From the NCBI GenBank assembly GCA_903854365.1, contig CAINWE010000056.1:1-9508 (forward strand): 9,508 nt of DNA, given 5' to 3'. A program made the translations under genes and the position numbers. The notes beneath the pieces are model-generated. The model was not told the DNA's origin. It did no database searches and was given only the letters and a program-made list of their open reading frames with translations. Every line of letters starts with the position of its first letter. The stretch's first letter is position 1. Origin of the DNA: Oligoflexia bacterium (GTDB lineage: Bacteria; Bdellovibrionota; UBA1018). Shown piece by piece: positions 1-6,955 of this stretch.

Positions 1-132
1 GTAGGGTTACCGCGCAAAACACAATCCAAAACTAAGAATAAAGGCAGAACTGGCAGGTACTATCGCTGGATATGGTTTTCCGCTTGCACTTTAGCGGGAG
101 TAAGTCTTTATGGGGCGTGCCCGCTTGCCCGC

Positions 133-2592
133 GTGAAGGTAGGACCTAAAGTCCATGAGAAATTTCCTTTTTTGGCAACGAGAATGTTTGTGTGGAGGCG
201 CGTGGCTTTAAATAAGTTTACACCCCAGATCACGAGCGGACTGCCGCGCTTTTTTGAAACGAAGCGGTCGCTTGTAAACCGTGTCGTCGTTTCAACCCTG
301 ATAGCAGCCGCTTGCCTCGCAACGGTGGCTCTCTTTCATTCAAGATTTCATCTTTTCCTACAATCGGTCCTAGCGTTTGGGTCGATCGTGATCACCGTAT
401 ATGGCGAACTTGTTCTAGGCCTTGTTTTCACGGTGTTGCTCGGGTTAGTAGCGGATTACTTTTTTATCCCTCCTATTGGAGCTGTCCTGGGTACCTCAGA
501 AGCCCTCTTTCAGTTCCTACCGCTCATGATGATCGAAGTCTTTGTGAGCATTGTGGTTCTGTCTTATCGGTCATCGTTGAGTCGTGTTCTTTTAGCGAAG
601 CAAGAAGTTGATCGGGCGAAGCAAGAAGCTGATCGGGCGAAGCAAGAGGTTGAACGGGCGAAGCAAGAAGCTGAGGGGCTCTTGCAGCAGTTCGTTGAAA
701 CAAGTCCCTTCGCAATCTGTATGCTAGACACCGAGATGAGGTATGTTAAAGCCAGTGCTCGCTGGATTTCGGATTACAAGCTGAAGGTAGACCAACTATA
801 CGGAAAGAGCCATTACGATATTTTTCCTGACATTCCGGAACGGTGGAAAGTCATTCATCAGCGATGCCTTGCCGGGGCTGTAGAAAAAAATGATGAAGAG
901 CCCTTCGTCCGCACAGACCATACAGTAGATTGGCTTCGGTGGGAGGTTCGCCCTTGGTATCGAATTGGTGGGACCGTGGGCGGCATCATCATCTTTTCAG
1001 AGGACATCACCGAGCGGAAGCGCGCTGAGCACGCCCTATATGAAAGTCAAAAAACCTTAAAAGATCTAATCGACAACTCTCCTGACCCCATCTTCATTAA
1101 AGACCTTGAAGGCCGATTTCTTTTGATTAACAAGAGCCTTGAAACGATGCTTGGAATTACTAATATTCAAACTCAGGGTAGAACTGATTTCGACCTATTT
1201 CCCAGCGATATAGCAAAGAACTATCGTGATAATGATTTATCAGTCCTACAAAGCAAAAGACCTATCACCTTCGAGGAAATAGTCGATCTTAAGGATGGTC
1301 ATCATGTCTTTTTGAATACCAAGTTTCCGCTCCGAAATGAAACAGGCGTACCCTATGGAGTTTGTGGAATATCTACCGATATTACCGAGCGCAAACGCAT
1401 TGAAAAGGTATTGCAAGATGCAAAGGATTCAGCCGAGAGGGCAAATCGGACAAAGGACATATTTCTCGCAACATTGTCACATGAGCTGCGTACCCCGCTG
1501 ACGGCGATTTTAAGCTGGGCGCAAATACTCAAGAGCGGAAGACTCGACCCTTCAAAGTTTGGAACCGGCCTTCAAACCATTGAAGAAGCTGCCCATGCTC
1601 AGAATCAATTGATTAGCGATCTTCTGGATATTTCCAGAATTGGCGTTGGCAAGATTGCACTCGATTTTGAGGACACAGACCTGAACGAGGTGGTCAGGAA
1701 GGCAGTCGCCACCGTTAAGGCCGTCGCTGATAAAAAAGCACTCCGTATCACCGAGCACCTGGGGTCGGTACCTATTTTCGTGTCGGGGGATGCTACGCGG
1801 CTTAAGCAGGTTGTTTGGAATCTGCTTTCAAATTCGATCAAATTCACGCCGTCTGGCGGTAGTATCGACGTGACGCTCGTAGTTTGCGAAGGTTCCTCAG
1901 GACCTCGGGCGCAACTTCGGGTCCGGGATACGGGTAAAGGGATTTCTCCCCAGTTTCTGCCTCATTTATTCGAACAGTTTTCACAGGCTGATTCTTCGAG
2001 CACACGTGTGCATGGAGGTATGGGTCTTGGCTTAGCCCTTGTGCATAGCTTGGTGAAACTCCATGATGGAACGGTCGAGGCAGAGAGTGAAGGGGAAGGT
2101 AAGGGTTCAACCTTTACGGTCACCCTCCCGCTGAGCGGAGTTTCTCGTTATTTTAGGAACGGGAAACCTACGCAGGCCATGAGCACAGAAGATGTTGAGC
2201 GGATGCTCGATCTGTCGGGGGTTCGGGTTCTTTTAGTGGATGACGAGATCGGTACGCTGAACTCAATCAGGGAAATACTTACGATTTTTGGGGCTCAAAT
2301 CAGACTGGCTTCGTCCGTGCCAGAAGCGATCGCTGAATTTGAAAAATCTGCGCCTGATGTGATTGTGAGTGATATTGCAATGCCAAATGAAGATGGCTAC
2401 AGCCTGATCCGCAAGATTAGAAAGCGAAGCCACGAAAAAGGCGGGGATACCCCTGCCGTGGCGTTAACCGCCTATGCTGACTCGCAGACACGGCAGATGG
2501 CTTTGGCTGCGGGGTTTCAGGATCACATCGCAAAGCCAGTGGATTCGGACGAGTTGGTGCGGGCGATTCTGAAGGCAAAGAAAGCTTCTTAG
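133..2592 (+). CDS. Membrane-bound hybrid sensor histidine kinase (DUF4118-like TM region, two PAS, HisKA, HATPase_c, receiver)
   Basis: Signal-transducing kinase predicted to sense a stimulus at the inner membrane, autophosphorylate on His and pass the phosphate to its own receiver. About four hydrophobic segments lie at residues 51-70, 74-91, 92-109 and 125-145. The segment ending ADYFFIPPIG matches the DUF4118 (KdpD-type) membrane domain. A heptad coiled coil follows (155-182). Two PAS domains (about 186-297 and 306-425) each end in DITERKR. HisKA has H450 in SHELRTPL. The ATPase domain shows N563/N567, DTGKG (599-603) and GGMGLGLAL. The receiver has D703/D704, phospho-acceptor D747, T779 and K801. 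The GTG at 133 is the first possible start, but the frame is open back to base 1, so the true start may lie outside the window; ATG 184 is another candidate. The domain order is complete. The sensed signal and the output partner are unknown, because a receiver-only end implies a downstream phosphotransfer partner that is not seen here. Confidence 0.93.
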   Translation: MKVGPKVHEKFPFLATRMFVWRRVALNKFTPQITSGLPRFFETKRSLVNRVVVSTLIAAACLATVALFHSRFHLFLQSVLAFGSIVITVYGELVLGLVFTVLLGLVADYFFIPPIGAVLGTSEALFQFLPLMMIEVFVSIVVLSYRSSLSRVLLAKQEVDRAKQEADRAKQEVERAKQEAEGLLQQFVETSPFAICMLDTEMRYVKASARWISDYKLKVDQLYGKSHYDIFPDIPERWKVIHQRCLAGAVEKNDEEPFVRTDHTVDWLRWEVRPWYRIGGTVGGIIIFSEDITERKRAEHALYESQKTLKDLIDNSPDPIFIKDLEGRFLLINKSLETMLGITNIQTQGRTDFDLFPSDIAKNYRDNDLSVLQSKRPITFEEIVDLKDGHHVFLNTKFPLRNETGVPYGVCGISTDITERKRIEKVLQDAKDSAERANRTKDIFLATLSHELRTPLTAILSWAQILKSGRLDPSKFGTGLQTIEEAAHAQNQLISDLLDISRIGVGKIALDFEDTDLNEVVRKAVATVKAVADKKALRITEHLGSVPIFVSGDATRLKQVVWNLLSNSIKFTPSGGSIDVTLVVCEGSSGPRAQLRVRDTGKGISPQFLPHLFEQFSQADSSSTRVHGGMGLGLALVHSLVKLHDGTVEAESEGEGKGSTFTVTLPLSGVSRYFRNGKPTQAMSTEDVERMLDLSGVRVLLVDDEIGTLNSIREILTIFGAQIRLASSVPEAIAEFEKSAPDVIVSDIAMPNEDGYSLIRKIRKRSHEKGGDTPAVALTAYADSQTRQMALAAGFQDHIAKPVDSDELVRAILKAKKAS
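595..678 (+). repeat. Four tandem 21-bp repeats encoding a heptad coiled coil
   Basis: Four back-to-back 21-bp units (595-615, 616-636, 637-657, 658-678) begin GCGAAGCAAGA and encode AKQEVDR, AKQEADR, AKQEVER and AKQEAEG. They lie between the last membrane segment and the first PAS domain of the kinase. One unit is exactly one heptad, so gain or loss of a unit keeps both the reading frame and the coiled-coil register. Confidence 0.9.
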
Positions 2593-2725
2593 TTCACTCT
2601 CCGGCTTCCGATACGAGCACGACCGTTTTAGGGACCCGGCGACGCTCTGGGTTTGGTTGAAGATATTGAGGTGAAATGTTGGACGGTTTTGTACCCTTTG
2701 CGGAGACCTCAACACAGACAAGCCC

Positions 2726-3241
2726 ATGATTCTCGTAATTCAGGAAGCGTATCTGCGGTATTTCGACGAATATGAGTGTTACAAAAAAGCAGAAATGAAA
2801 AAGCCGCGGAGGGAGTGCTACATTCCCCAGCGTTACACGTCCGACCATCTCAAGATGAGGCTCAACGTCTACCTCGCAGCGTGCGCTGCCGACTCGATGA
2901 GCTCATACAAAACGGCCCCTAAATTCGACCCTTGCCATGGGGACGAATTCTCAAAGCTCGAGGCCTGCTTGGATGACCCCCCGTTGCAGGCAACAGTGCT
3001 CAGGCATTGGATGGGGACGGTTAAGCGCTCCATACCCTTTGACGTTTACCTCAAATTGTGCTCGGAGAAGTGCTATTCCCCGCTAGGGCATAAACCGACC
3101 GCTAGAAAACTAACAGCGTCCAACGTCACGCGCAGACACACACGAACCGGAAATCAGTACGGCATCAACTCCGACAGCCCTATTTTTTACGGAGATATCT
3201 ACTTGCTAAAATATCTCCTCAGTCCTGACGAGTGCGTTTGA
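2726..3241 (+). CDS. Hypothetical cysteine-rich protein, family not recognised
   Basis: A 171-codon ORF that I cannot assign to a family. It has no signal peptide or membrane segment. It is rich in Cys, Tyr, Lys and His, with a paired CSEKC motif in the second half. Third codon positions favour C and G through most of its length, which supports real coding. No good Shine-Dalgarno precedes ATG 2726. In the same frame the ORF stays open back to 2675, where a CTLCG stretch would add a second CxxC motif, but I see no start codon there. A 17-codon ORF (ATG 2676, TGA 2727-2729), preceded by a GAGG Shine-Dalgarno-like site, overlaps this ATG as ATGA and could couple translation. It follows the kinase by 133 bp on the same strand. 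It could be a decayed gene tail or a spurious ORF. Confidence 0.42.
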   Translation: MILVIQEAYLRYFDEYECYKKAEMKKPRRECYIPQRYTSDHLKMRLNVYLAACAADSMSSYKTAPKFDPCHGDEFSKLEACLDDPPLQATVLRHWMGTVKRSIPFDVYLKLCSEKCYSPLGHKPTARKLTASNVTRRHTRTGNQYGINSDSPIFYGDIYLLKYLLSPDECV

Positions 3242-3444
3242 ATCGGCCAGACCGTGTTTGAGAATGGGAAATGACTATGCGTAAAGTGCGCTCAGGTCCG
3301 CCTAAGGAAAAGCGACCTACAGATTAAGACCATTTGACGAAGGGCTCCGAAGAGAGCGTGCTCGGACGTCTGCTCCCGGTTTGAATCAAAAATGGGTTTT
3401 ATGCCATCATTTTACGGCGTAGAATGATGACAAGGTGGGCAGAT
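3242..3444. other. Intergenic stretch before the ATPase gene
   Basis: No convincing gene. It holds one 18-codon ORF (3271-3327, starting MTMRKVRSG), which I do not support as a gene, a weak TCCGA/TCGGA inverted pair around 3346-3366, and the strong inverted repeat at 3405-3429 listed separately. Confidence 0.5.
3405..3429. promoter_or_regulatory. 25-bp near-perfect inverted repeat, possible operator
   Basis: Two 12-bp arms, CATCATTTTACG (3405-3416) and CGTAGAATGATG (3418-3429), surround a single G. They match at 11 of 12 positions as an inverted repeat. The loop is too short for a good RNA hairpin, so a dimeric protein site is more likely than a terminator. The repeat lies just upstream of the Shine-Dalgarno AAGGTGG of the ATPase gene, where a bound repressor would block its transcription. 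That role is inference. Confidence 0.6.
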
Positions 3445-4615
3445 ATGGCAAAATCAAAAGAGAGCGCAGCGGTGTTTAAGCGCTTGTTATCGCCTCCGCG
3501 GGGATCGTTTTTTTTATTAGGCCCTAGGGGAACTGGAAAAACGACCTGGTTGCGCGCCCATTTTGGAGCTGTACCGAGTATTAATTTACTGGACGAAGGT
3601 AAATATCAGTCCTTACTTCATTCGCCGCACCGGTTTTATGAAGAACTTTCAGTTTATCCCGACGGTTCTTGGGTCACTGTGGATGAAATCCAAAGACTTC
3701 CCAATTTGCTTAATGAAGTTCACCGGTTGATTGAGGATAAAAAGTTTAAATTTGCCCTGACCGGATCGAGTGCACGAAAGTTGAAGCGGGCCGGGGTGAA
3801 TCTCCTGGCCGGCCGCGCTGTACGTCGGTATTTTTTTCCGCTCACCCCCATGGAAAAGGGTACGGCTTTTGATCCTCCGAGGGCCCTTCAATTTGGAACT
3901 CTGCCCTTGGTGATTCAGGCGGCAGATCCAAAGGATACGCTGTTGAGCTACGTTCAAATGTACTTGAAAGAAGAAATTCAAGCTGAGGCCATCGTTCGAA
4001 ATCTGGGTGGATTTAGTCGTTTTTTGCCCATTTCAGCGCTTTTTCACGGACAAGTACTCAATATCTCCAATGTGGCTCGTGATGCTGAGATTAGCCGCCC
4101 CACCGCGACTCGTTTTTTTGAGATTCTAGAAGATACTTTGTTGGCCCATCGACTCCTCGCCTTTGAGTCTCAACTTCGAGTGCGCGAGAAAAAGCACCCG
4201 AAGTTTTACTGGATAGATCCTGGGCTGGTGCGGGCAATGAAAAAAGAGTTGTTTCCTCCGAGTCAGGAAGAGTTAGGGTCTCTTTTTGAGGGTTTCGTCT
4301 ACATGCTTCTGTGTTTTCAGCGGGATGCGTTCCATGAGATTGATGAGATCAGTTATTGGGCGCCCGCAGAGTCGAAGTTGACGGAAGTGGACTTTTTACT
4401 GCAGAAGGGAAGAGATCGAATGGCCATCGAGGTCAAAGCGACATAGCGTCTCAGGCCGGAGCATTTCTTGGGGCTTCAGGCTATTTCAGAGCTGCCGCGC
4501 CTGCGGCGCAAAATTTTAGTTTACTTGGGCAAGGATAAGCTCAGCAAAGAGGGTTGGCATTGAGGTGTTGCCGTTTGTCGATTTTGTCCAGGAACTCAGG
4601 TCTCGGAGGTTTTAA
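3445..4615 (+). pseudogene. AAA ATPase with C-terminal DUF4143 nuclease-like domain, disrupted near the C-terminus
   Basis: Member of the AAA_14/DUF4143 ATP-binding family, whose cellular role is poorly defined. Counting from ATG 3445, Walker A is GPRGTGKT (26-33), Walker B ends in VDEIQ (D80, E81), and a sensor-1-like TGSS follows. The middle carries a winged-helix-like stretch. The C-terminus has the PD-(D/E)xK-like pattern EVDF...IEVK. I chose ATG 3445 because AAGGTGG lies 6 nt upstream; ATG 3424 falls inside the inverted repeat. The frame stops at TAG 4444-4446, directly after EVKAT. The same frame then continues with family-like sequence (RLRPEHFLGL, then KILVYLGKDKL) to 4551. An extra T at 4554/4555 shifts the last part, which otherwise reads GIEVLPFVDFVQEL and ends at TAA 4613. 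Restored, the protein is about 390 residues, a normal length. As written it yields 333 residues and lacks the final helical segment. A recent pseudogene is the simplest reading; a shortened but active protein is possible. Confidence 0.85.
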
Positions 4616-4890
4616 TAATTATAATTTAAAAATTGTCGGCTTCTTCTGTGCCATGCGACTCGAGAGCTGATTTTAATCCAATCTAGGGAGATCTACAGGC
4701 GCACCGGAGCGAGAATTGGGAATCGCTCGGAATCTCATGAGTGCCGCCGGTGTAACCCACGATTACAGAGGTGTACCTGTGGGGTCTTGCTTATCCTCTG
4801 ACGAAGCCCAAAAGTATCCTGCGAGATGGGGCAAAAACTGCGGGATAAATCGCTGTTCATGATCAGCTCTATTTTTTTGGTATCCCATGT
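4616..4890. other. Gene-free stretch between ATPase pseudogene and insertion sequence
   Basis: The first 30 bases are AT-rich and include the self-complementary AATTATAATT (4617-4626). Around 4702-4752 are nested short inverted pairs: CACCGG (4702-4707) with CCGGTG (4747-4752), and inside them GAGCGA (4707-4712) with TCGCTC (4723-4728). A 41-codon ORF (4737-4862) has no Shine-Dalgarno and resembles nothing I know. I see no supported gene. Confidence 0.5.
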
Positions 4891-4920
4891 TGGAGTTCTC
4901 CCCAATTCGACAGGACACTT
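4891..4920 (+). repeat. Left terminal inverted repeat of the IS
   Basis: Begins TGGAGTTCTCCCC and ends GACAGGACACTT. Against the reverse complement of 6142-6170 the outer TGGAGTT, a central CCCC block, GAC and GGACACTT match, with one single-base gap. It ends 24 bp before the orfA start. Confidence 0.8.
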
Positions 4921-4944
4921 TCTCTGTGTTAGAGGGAGTTCGTC

Positions 4945-5295
4945 ATGCAGTTTCAAGTCAACGCCGGGGGTAAGCGGATTTACCCTACTGAATTCAAAAA
5001 GAAAGTCCTCGCTGAGCTTCGCGGCGGGGCCACACCCCATGAGCTGGGGCGCAAGTACGAGATGCCCATCCAGAACATCCTGAACTGGAAGAAGGTCGAA
5101 GAGCGTGCCGTACTTGGCCAGGGACGTGAGTCGACCAAGAGCGAAGAGATGGTTCCGGTTGCCGAGTACAAGAAGGCCTTGGAGGAAATCAAAAACCTCC
5201 GGCGCTCGCTCGTGAACATGACCGTCGATCGCGACATCCTCAAAGAGGCGGTCGATATCGCTTCTAAAACAAAGTGGATCTCGCCCGGGAAGTAA
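4945..5295 (+). CDS. IS2-type transposase orfA (DNA-binding, leucine-zipper protein)
   Basis: A 116-residue product that, by family knowledge, binds the IS ends and forms the N-terminal part of the OrfAB fusion transposase. Residues about 13-50 (YPTEFKKKVL through NILNWKK) form the helix-turn-helix typical of IS3-family OrfA. Residues about 74-108 form a heptad-patterned coiled coil (LEEIKNLRRSL, then DRDILKEAVDIA). The length fits the IS2 counterpart of about 120 residues. ATG 4945 is preceded by GAGGGAG at a suitable distance. OrfB lies in the -1 frame and overlaps by 22 bp. The -1 frame is open only from 5268, after TAA 5265-5267, so a programmed shift must occur between 5268 and 5295. CAAAG at 5270-5274 is the best slip site I see, and it is weaker than the usual A6G. 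Confidence 0.88.
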   Translation: MQFQVNAGGKRIYPTEFKKKVLAELRGGATPHELGRKYEMPIQNILNWKKVEERAVLGQGRESTKSEEMVPVAEYKKALEEIKNLRRSLVNMTVDRDILKEAVDIASKTKWISPGK

Positions 5296-6155
5296 TTCGC
5301 CGAGACAAATTCAAGCTCGCACGAGTCTGCCGGGTCCTGGAGGTATCGCGTTCGAAGCAGTGCGCCAGTCCCAAGGCCCGGCCCTCTCGCTACCTGCGAC
5401 AGGACGATCCCAAGGTATTGAAGTCAGTTCTCGAAGTAACAAAAAACCGAGGCACCTACGGTTATCCTCGCGTGACCGCGCTCATCAACCGTGATCGCAA
5501 GCTCAGGCTTCTCGACCCATGGAATGAAAAGCGGGTGCTAAGAGTCATGAAGATCAACGGTCTATTACTTCAAAAATCAGTCAGTCCCAGGCCAAAACGG
5601 CCGCATTTGGGCCAGGTCATGACGATCAAGTCCAACGTTCGCTACTGCAGTGACATCCTGGAAATTCGATGCTGGAACGGTGAGCAGGTCTTCATGGCGT
5701 TCTCACTGGACTGCCACGATCGCGAAGTCATGAGTTACGTGGCTGAGAATCGCCCGTTGTTTCATGGCGACATCATTCGACTGATGGATCAGACGGTGAC
5801 TCATCGATATGGTGAGTTCATCGAGAAACTCCCGTATCCGATCCAGTGGCTTTCGGATCAGGGACCGCAGGACAAGGCGATCGAAACCGTTTCCTACGGC
5901 GACGCCTGGGGTTTTGACTTGAGAACGACCCCTGCGTACAGCCCGGAGAGTAACGGAATGGCAGAGGCGTTCGTAAAGCTGTTTAAACGCGATTACGTGT
6001 ACGTGAATGAACTTTGGACGGCGGACTCGGTGCTGCGCCGTCTGCCCGAATGGATTGCCGACTACAATCGCAATCACCCACATTCGAGCTTGCAGATGAG
6101 GTCGCCTCTGGAGTACCGGGGGGCAGTCAATTCAACCAACGAAGTGTCCGTCTAA
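5274..6155 (+). CDS. IS2-type transposase orfB (DDE catalytic domain)
   Basis: Catalytic part of the IS3-family transposase; it cuts and joins DNA at the element ends, probably as an OrfAB fusion. The N-terminal part contains the HTH_21-like segment (TYGYPRVTALI, about 61-72). The integrase core (rve) carries the catalytic triad: D127 in YCSDILEIRCWNG, D195 in QWLSDQG and E231 in SNGMAEAFVKLFKRDY. There are 35 residues between D195 and E231, as in DD35E enzymes. The ending HPHSSLQMRSPLEYR is the standard IS3 tail. The GTG at 5274 only marks the ORF limit, since translation probably arrives by -1 frameshift from orfA. The residues after D195 (QGPQDKAIE) differ from the usual NGSQYT, but no key acid is lost. 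The stop codon TAA 6153-6155 lies inside the right terminal repeat. Confidence 0.9.
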   Translation: MDLAREVIRRDKFKLARVCRVLEVSRSKQCASPKARPSRYLRQDDPKVLKSVLEVTKNRGTYGYPRVTALINRDRKLRLLDPWNEKRVLRVMKINGLLLQKSVSPRPKRPHLGQVMTIKSNVRYCSDILEIRCWNGEQVFMAFSLDCHDREVMSYVAENRPLFHGDIIRLMDQTVTHRYGEFIEKLPYPIQWLSDQGPQDKAIETVSYGDAWGFDLRTTPAYSPESNGMAEAFVKLFKRDYVYVNELWTADSVLRRLPEWIADYNRNHPHSSLQMRSPLEYRGAVNSTNEVSV

Positions 6156-6170
6156 ACGGGGGCAACTCCA
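6142..6170 (-). repeat. Right terminal inverted repeat of the IS
   Basis: Ends in AACTCCA at 6170. Its reverse complement begins TGGAGTTGCCCCC and ends GACGGACACTT, pairing with the left repeat at most positions. It contains the orfB stop codon. Confidence 0.8.
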
Positions 6171-6172
6171 GG

Positions 6173-6283
6173 TTGGACTGCCGTATTATGTGCATGGCTG
6201 CACTCAATGCGATCGGCGTCTACCGCTACCAGGATCAGTATTGGGATGCGATTGAGAAGGAATTGCGGTTGAAAGACTTATGA
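6173..6283 (+). pseudogene. Possible 3' stub of a gene interrupted by the IS
   Basis: Directly after the IS, the frame ending at TGA 6281-6283 encodes a well-formed tail (AALNAIGVYRYQDQYWDAIE, then KELRLKDL) without any start signal of its own. Its soluble, charged, helix-like composition looks like the C-terminus of a real protein, but I cannot name the family. No matching N-terminal part is visible left of the IS, so if this is a gene remnant the rest was lost or lies elsewhere. It ends 6 bp from the convergent antidote gene. Confidence 0.3.
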
Positions 6284-6289
6284 AACCGA

Positions 6290-6595
6290 TTATGCAGCTA
6301 ACGCCCGGATCACCGCTGAAACGGTTGAAAGCTCTGGGTTGAACTTCTTTTTTGGATCAAGGATGTCATACAGAGTTCGTCTACCTAGTCCCGCTTTCTT
6401 AGCTAAGGCGGCTTTGTTTGCGGTCATGAGGTATGAAGTGAGGACGTCACGGAATGACTCAAGATCCCCCGTGCGAATGCACTCCAGAAGAGCTTCACTG
6501 ACGAGTTTAGAGTTTTTAAGCTCACGACTTGCGAACGGTACGTGTTCCGTCAAGGACTTCGTCCGTGGTTTTTTATTAGTCTTCTTAGATTTCAA
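6290..6595 (-). CDS. HI1420-type helix-turn-helix antidote protein, third gene of the hic operon
   Basis: A 101-residue DNA-binding protein resembling the probable addiction module antidote family (HI1420/COG3636, HigA-like). The core is ALLECIRTGDLESF (35-48), a family-typical entry, then an XRE-like helix-turn-helix at about 61-78 (KAALAKKAGLGRRTLYDIL) and the closing helix STVSAVIRAL. The first 15 residues are basic and disordered in appearance. The start is TTG at 6595, three bases after the hicB stop; no in-frame ATG occurs before residue 57, so TTG is well supported. In other genomes this family is paired with a RelE/HigB-like toxin, but none lies next to it here. Its tight spacing implies co-transcription with hicA and hicB, as a co-repressor, a third antitoxin component or a stray antitoxin captured from another module. 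Confidence 0.82.
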   Translation of the reverse strand: MKSKKTNKKPRTKSLTEHVPFASRELKNSKLVSEALLECIRTGDLESFRDVLTSYLMTANKAALAKKAGLGRRTLYDILDPKKKFNPELSTVSAVIRALAA

Positions 6596-6598
6596 AAC

Positions 6599-6946
6599 CT
6601 AGCTCGCTTTCAATTTCTCAGTAATCAGTTTATTCAGACTCTTCTTCTTAAAGCTTGCTTCAATTGCCAGCTTTCTGTGAAGTGCTGGCTCGACTCTAAG
6701 CGGGATATTTCCCGAGAACGACTTCTCAGCCAGGGGTTGTGGGATCTCTTCTCCGTGCTTTTTGAGACTTTCAATATATGCCTCAATCGCATCCTCAGCC
6801 ATCTCTAGGGCCTCTTTTTGAGTTTCTCCGTGAGTGATGCAGCCTTCTAGTTCTGGTACGATGGCAAGATAGGCAGAGTCTTCAGGGCTCCAGTGAATCA
6901 TGATTTGATATTTGTATTTGGGCTTTTTTGGCGACTTCTTTTCCAT
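6599..6946 (-). CDS. hicB: HicB antitoxin with C-terminal ribbon-helix-helix domain
   Basis: Antitoxin of a type II HicAB system: it binds and blocks the HicA ribonuclease and represses the operon. The N-terminal part (about 12-70) is the degenerate RNase H-like HicB fold, with YQIMIHWSPEDSAYLAIVPE, then GCITHGET and the helix EALEMAEDAIEAYI. The C-terminal part (about 78-112) is a ribbon-helix-helix: the strand SGNIPLRV followed by two helices ending SLNKLITEKL. The 115-residue length is usual for the RHH-type HicB. The start ATG is preceded on the minus strand by TAGGAG, 6 nt away. It lies 9 bp after the hicA stop in the common toxin-first order. The gene reads without a lesion. Confidence 0.92.
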   Translation of the reverse strand: MEKKSPKKPKYKYQIMIHWSPEDSAYLAIVPELEGCITHGETQKEALEMAEDAIEAYIESLKKHGEEIPQPLAEKSFSGNIPLRVEPALHRKLAIEASFKKKSLNKLITEKLKAS

Positions 6947-6955
6947 AGATATCTC

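Larger units (their letters stand above)
4891..6170 (+). mobile_element. IS3-family insertion sequence, IS2 subgroup, 1280 bp
   Basis: The element carries overlapping orfA and orfB of IS2 type between imperfect terminal inverted repeats that begin TGGAGTT and end AACTCCA, the TG...CA ends expected for IS3-family elements. The length is normal for this subgroup (about 1.3 kb). The flanks just outside (CATGT on the left, GGTTG on the right) show no target duplication, which suggests later change or recombination at one side. Both ORFs read through without a lesion and the DDE residues are present, so the transposase may still be active. Confidence 0.88.

Noticed and set aside
2594..2848. Minus-strand ORF of 84 codons directly after the kinase
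   Set aside because: Its ending looks protein-like, but there is no recognisable family, its start lies inside the plus-strand ORF, and no Shine-Dalgarno supports it.
3271..3327. 18-codon ORF starting MTMRKVRSG
   Set aside because: Too short, no known match and only a weak upstream purine run.
3405..3429. Rho-independent terminator for the upstream ORF
   Set aside because: The arms meet with a one-base centre and no T-run follows, so a protein-binding palindrome fits better.
4737..4862. 41-codon plus-strand ORF left of the IS
   Set aside because: No Shine-Dalgarno, no family resemblance, and it lies over the nested inverted repeats. Chance is the simpler explanation.
5703..6083. Minus-strand ORF of 126 codons inside the transposase
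   Set aside because: It is antisense to the conserved catalytic domain of orfB and has no independent signal.
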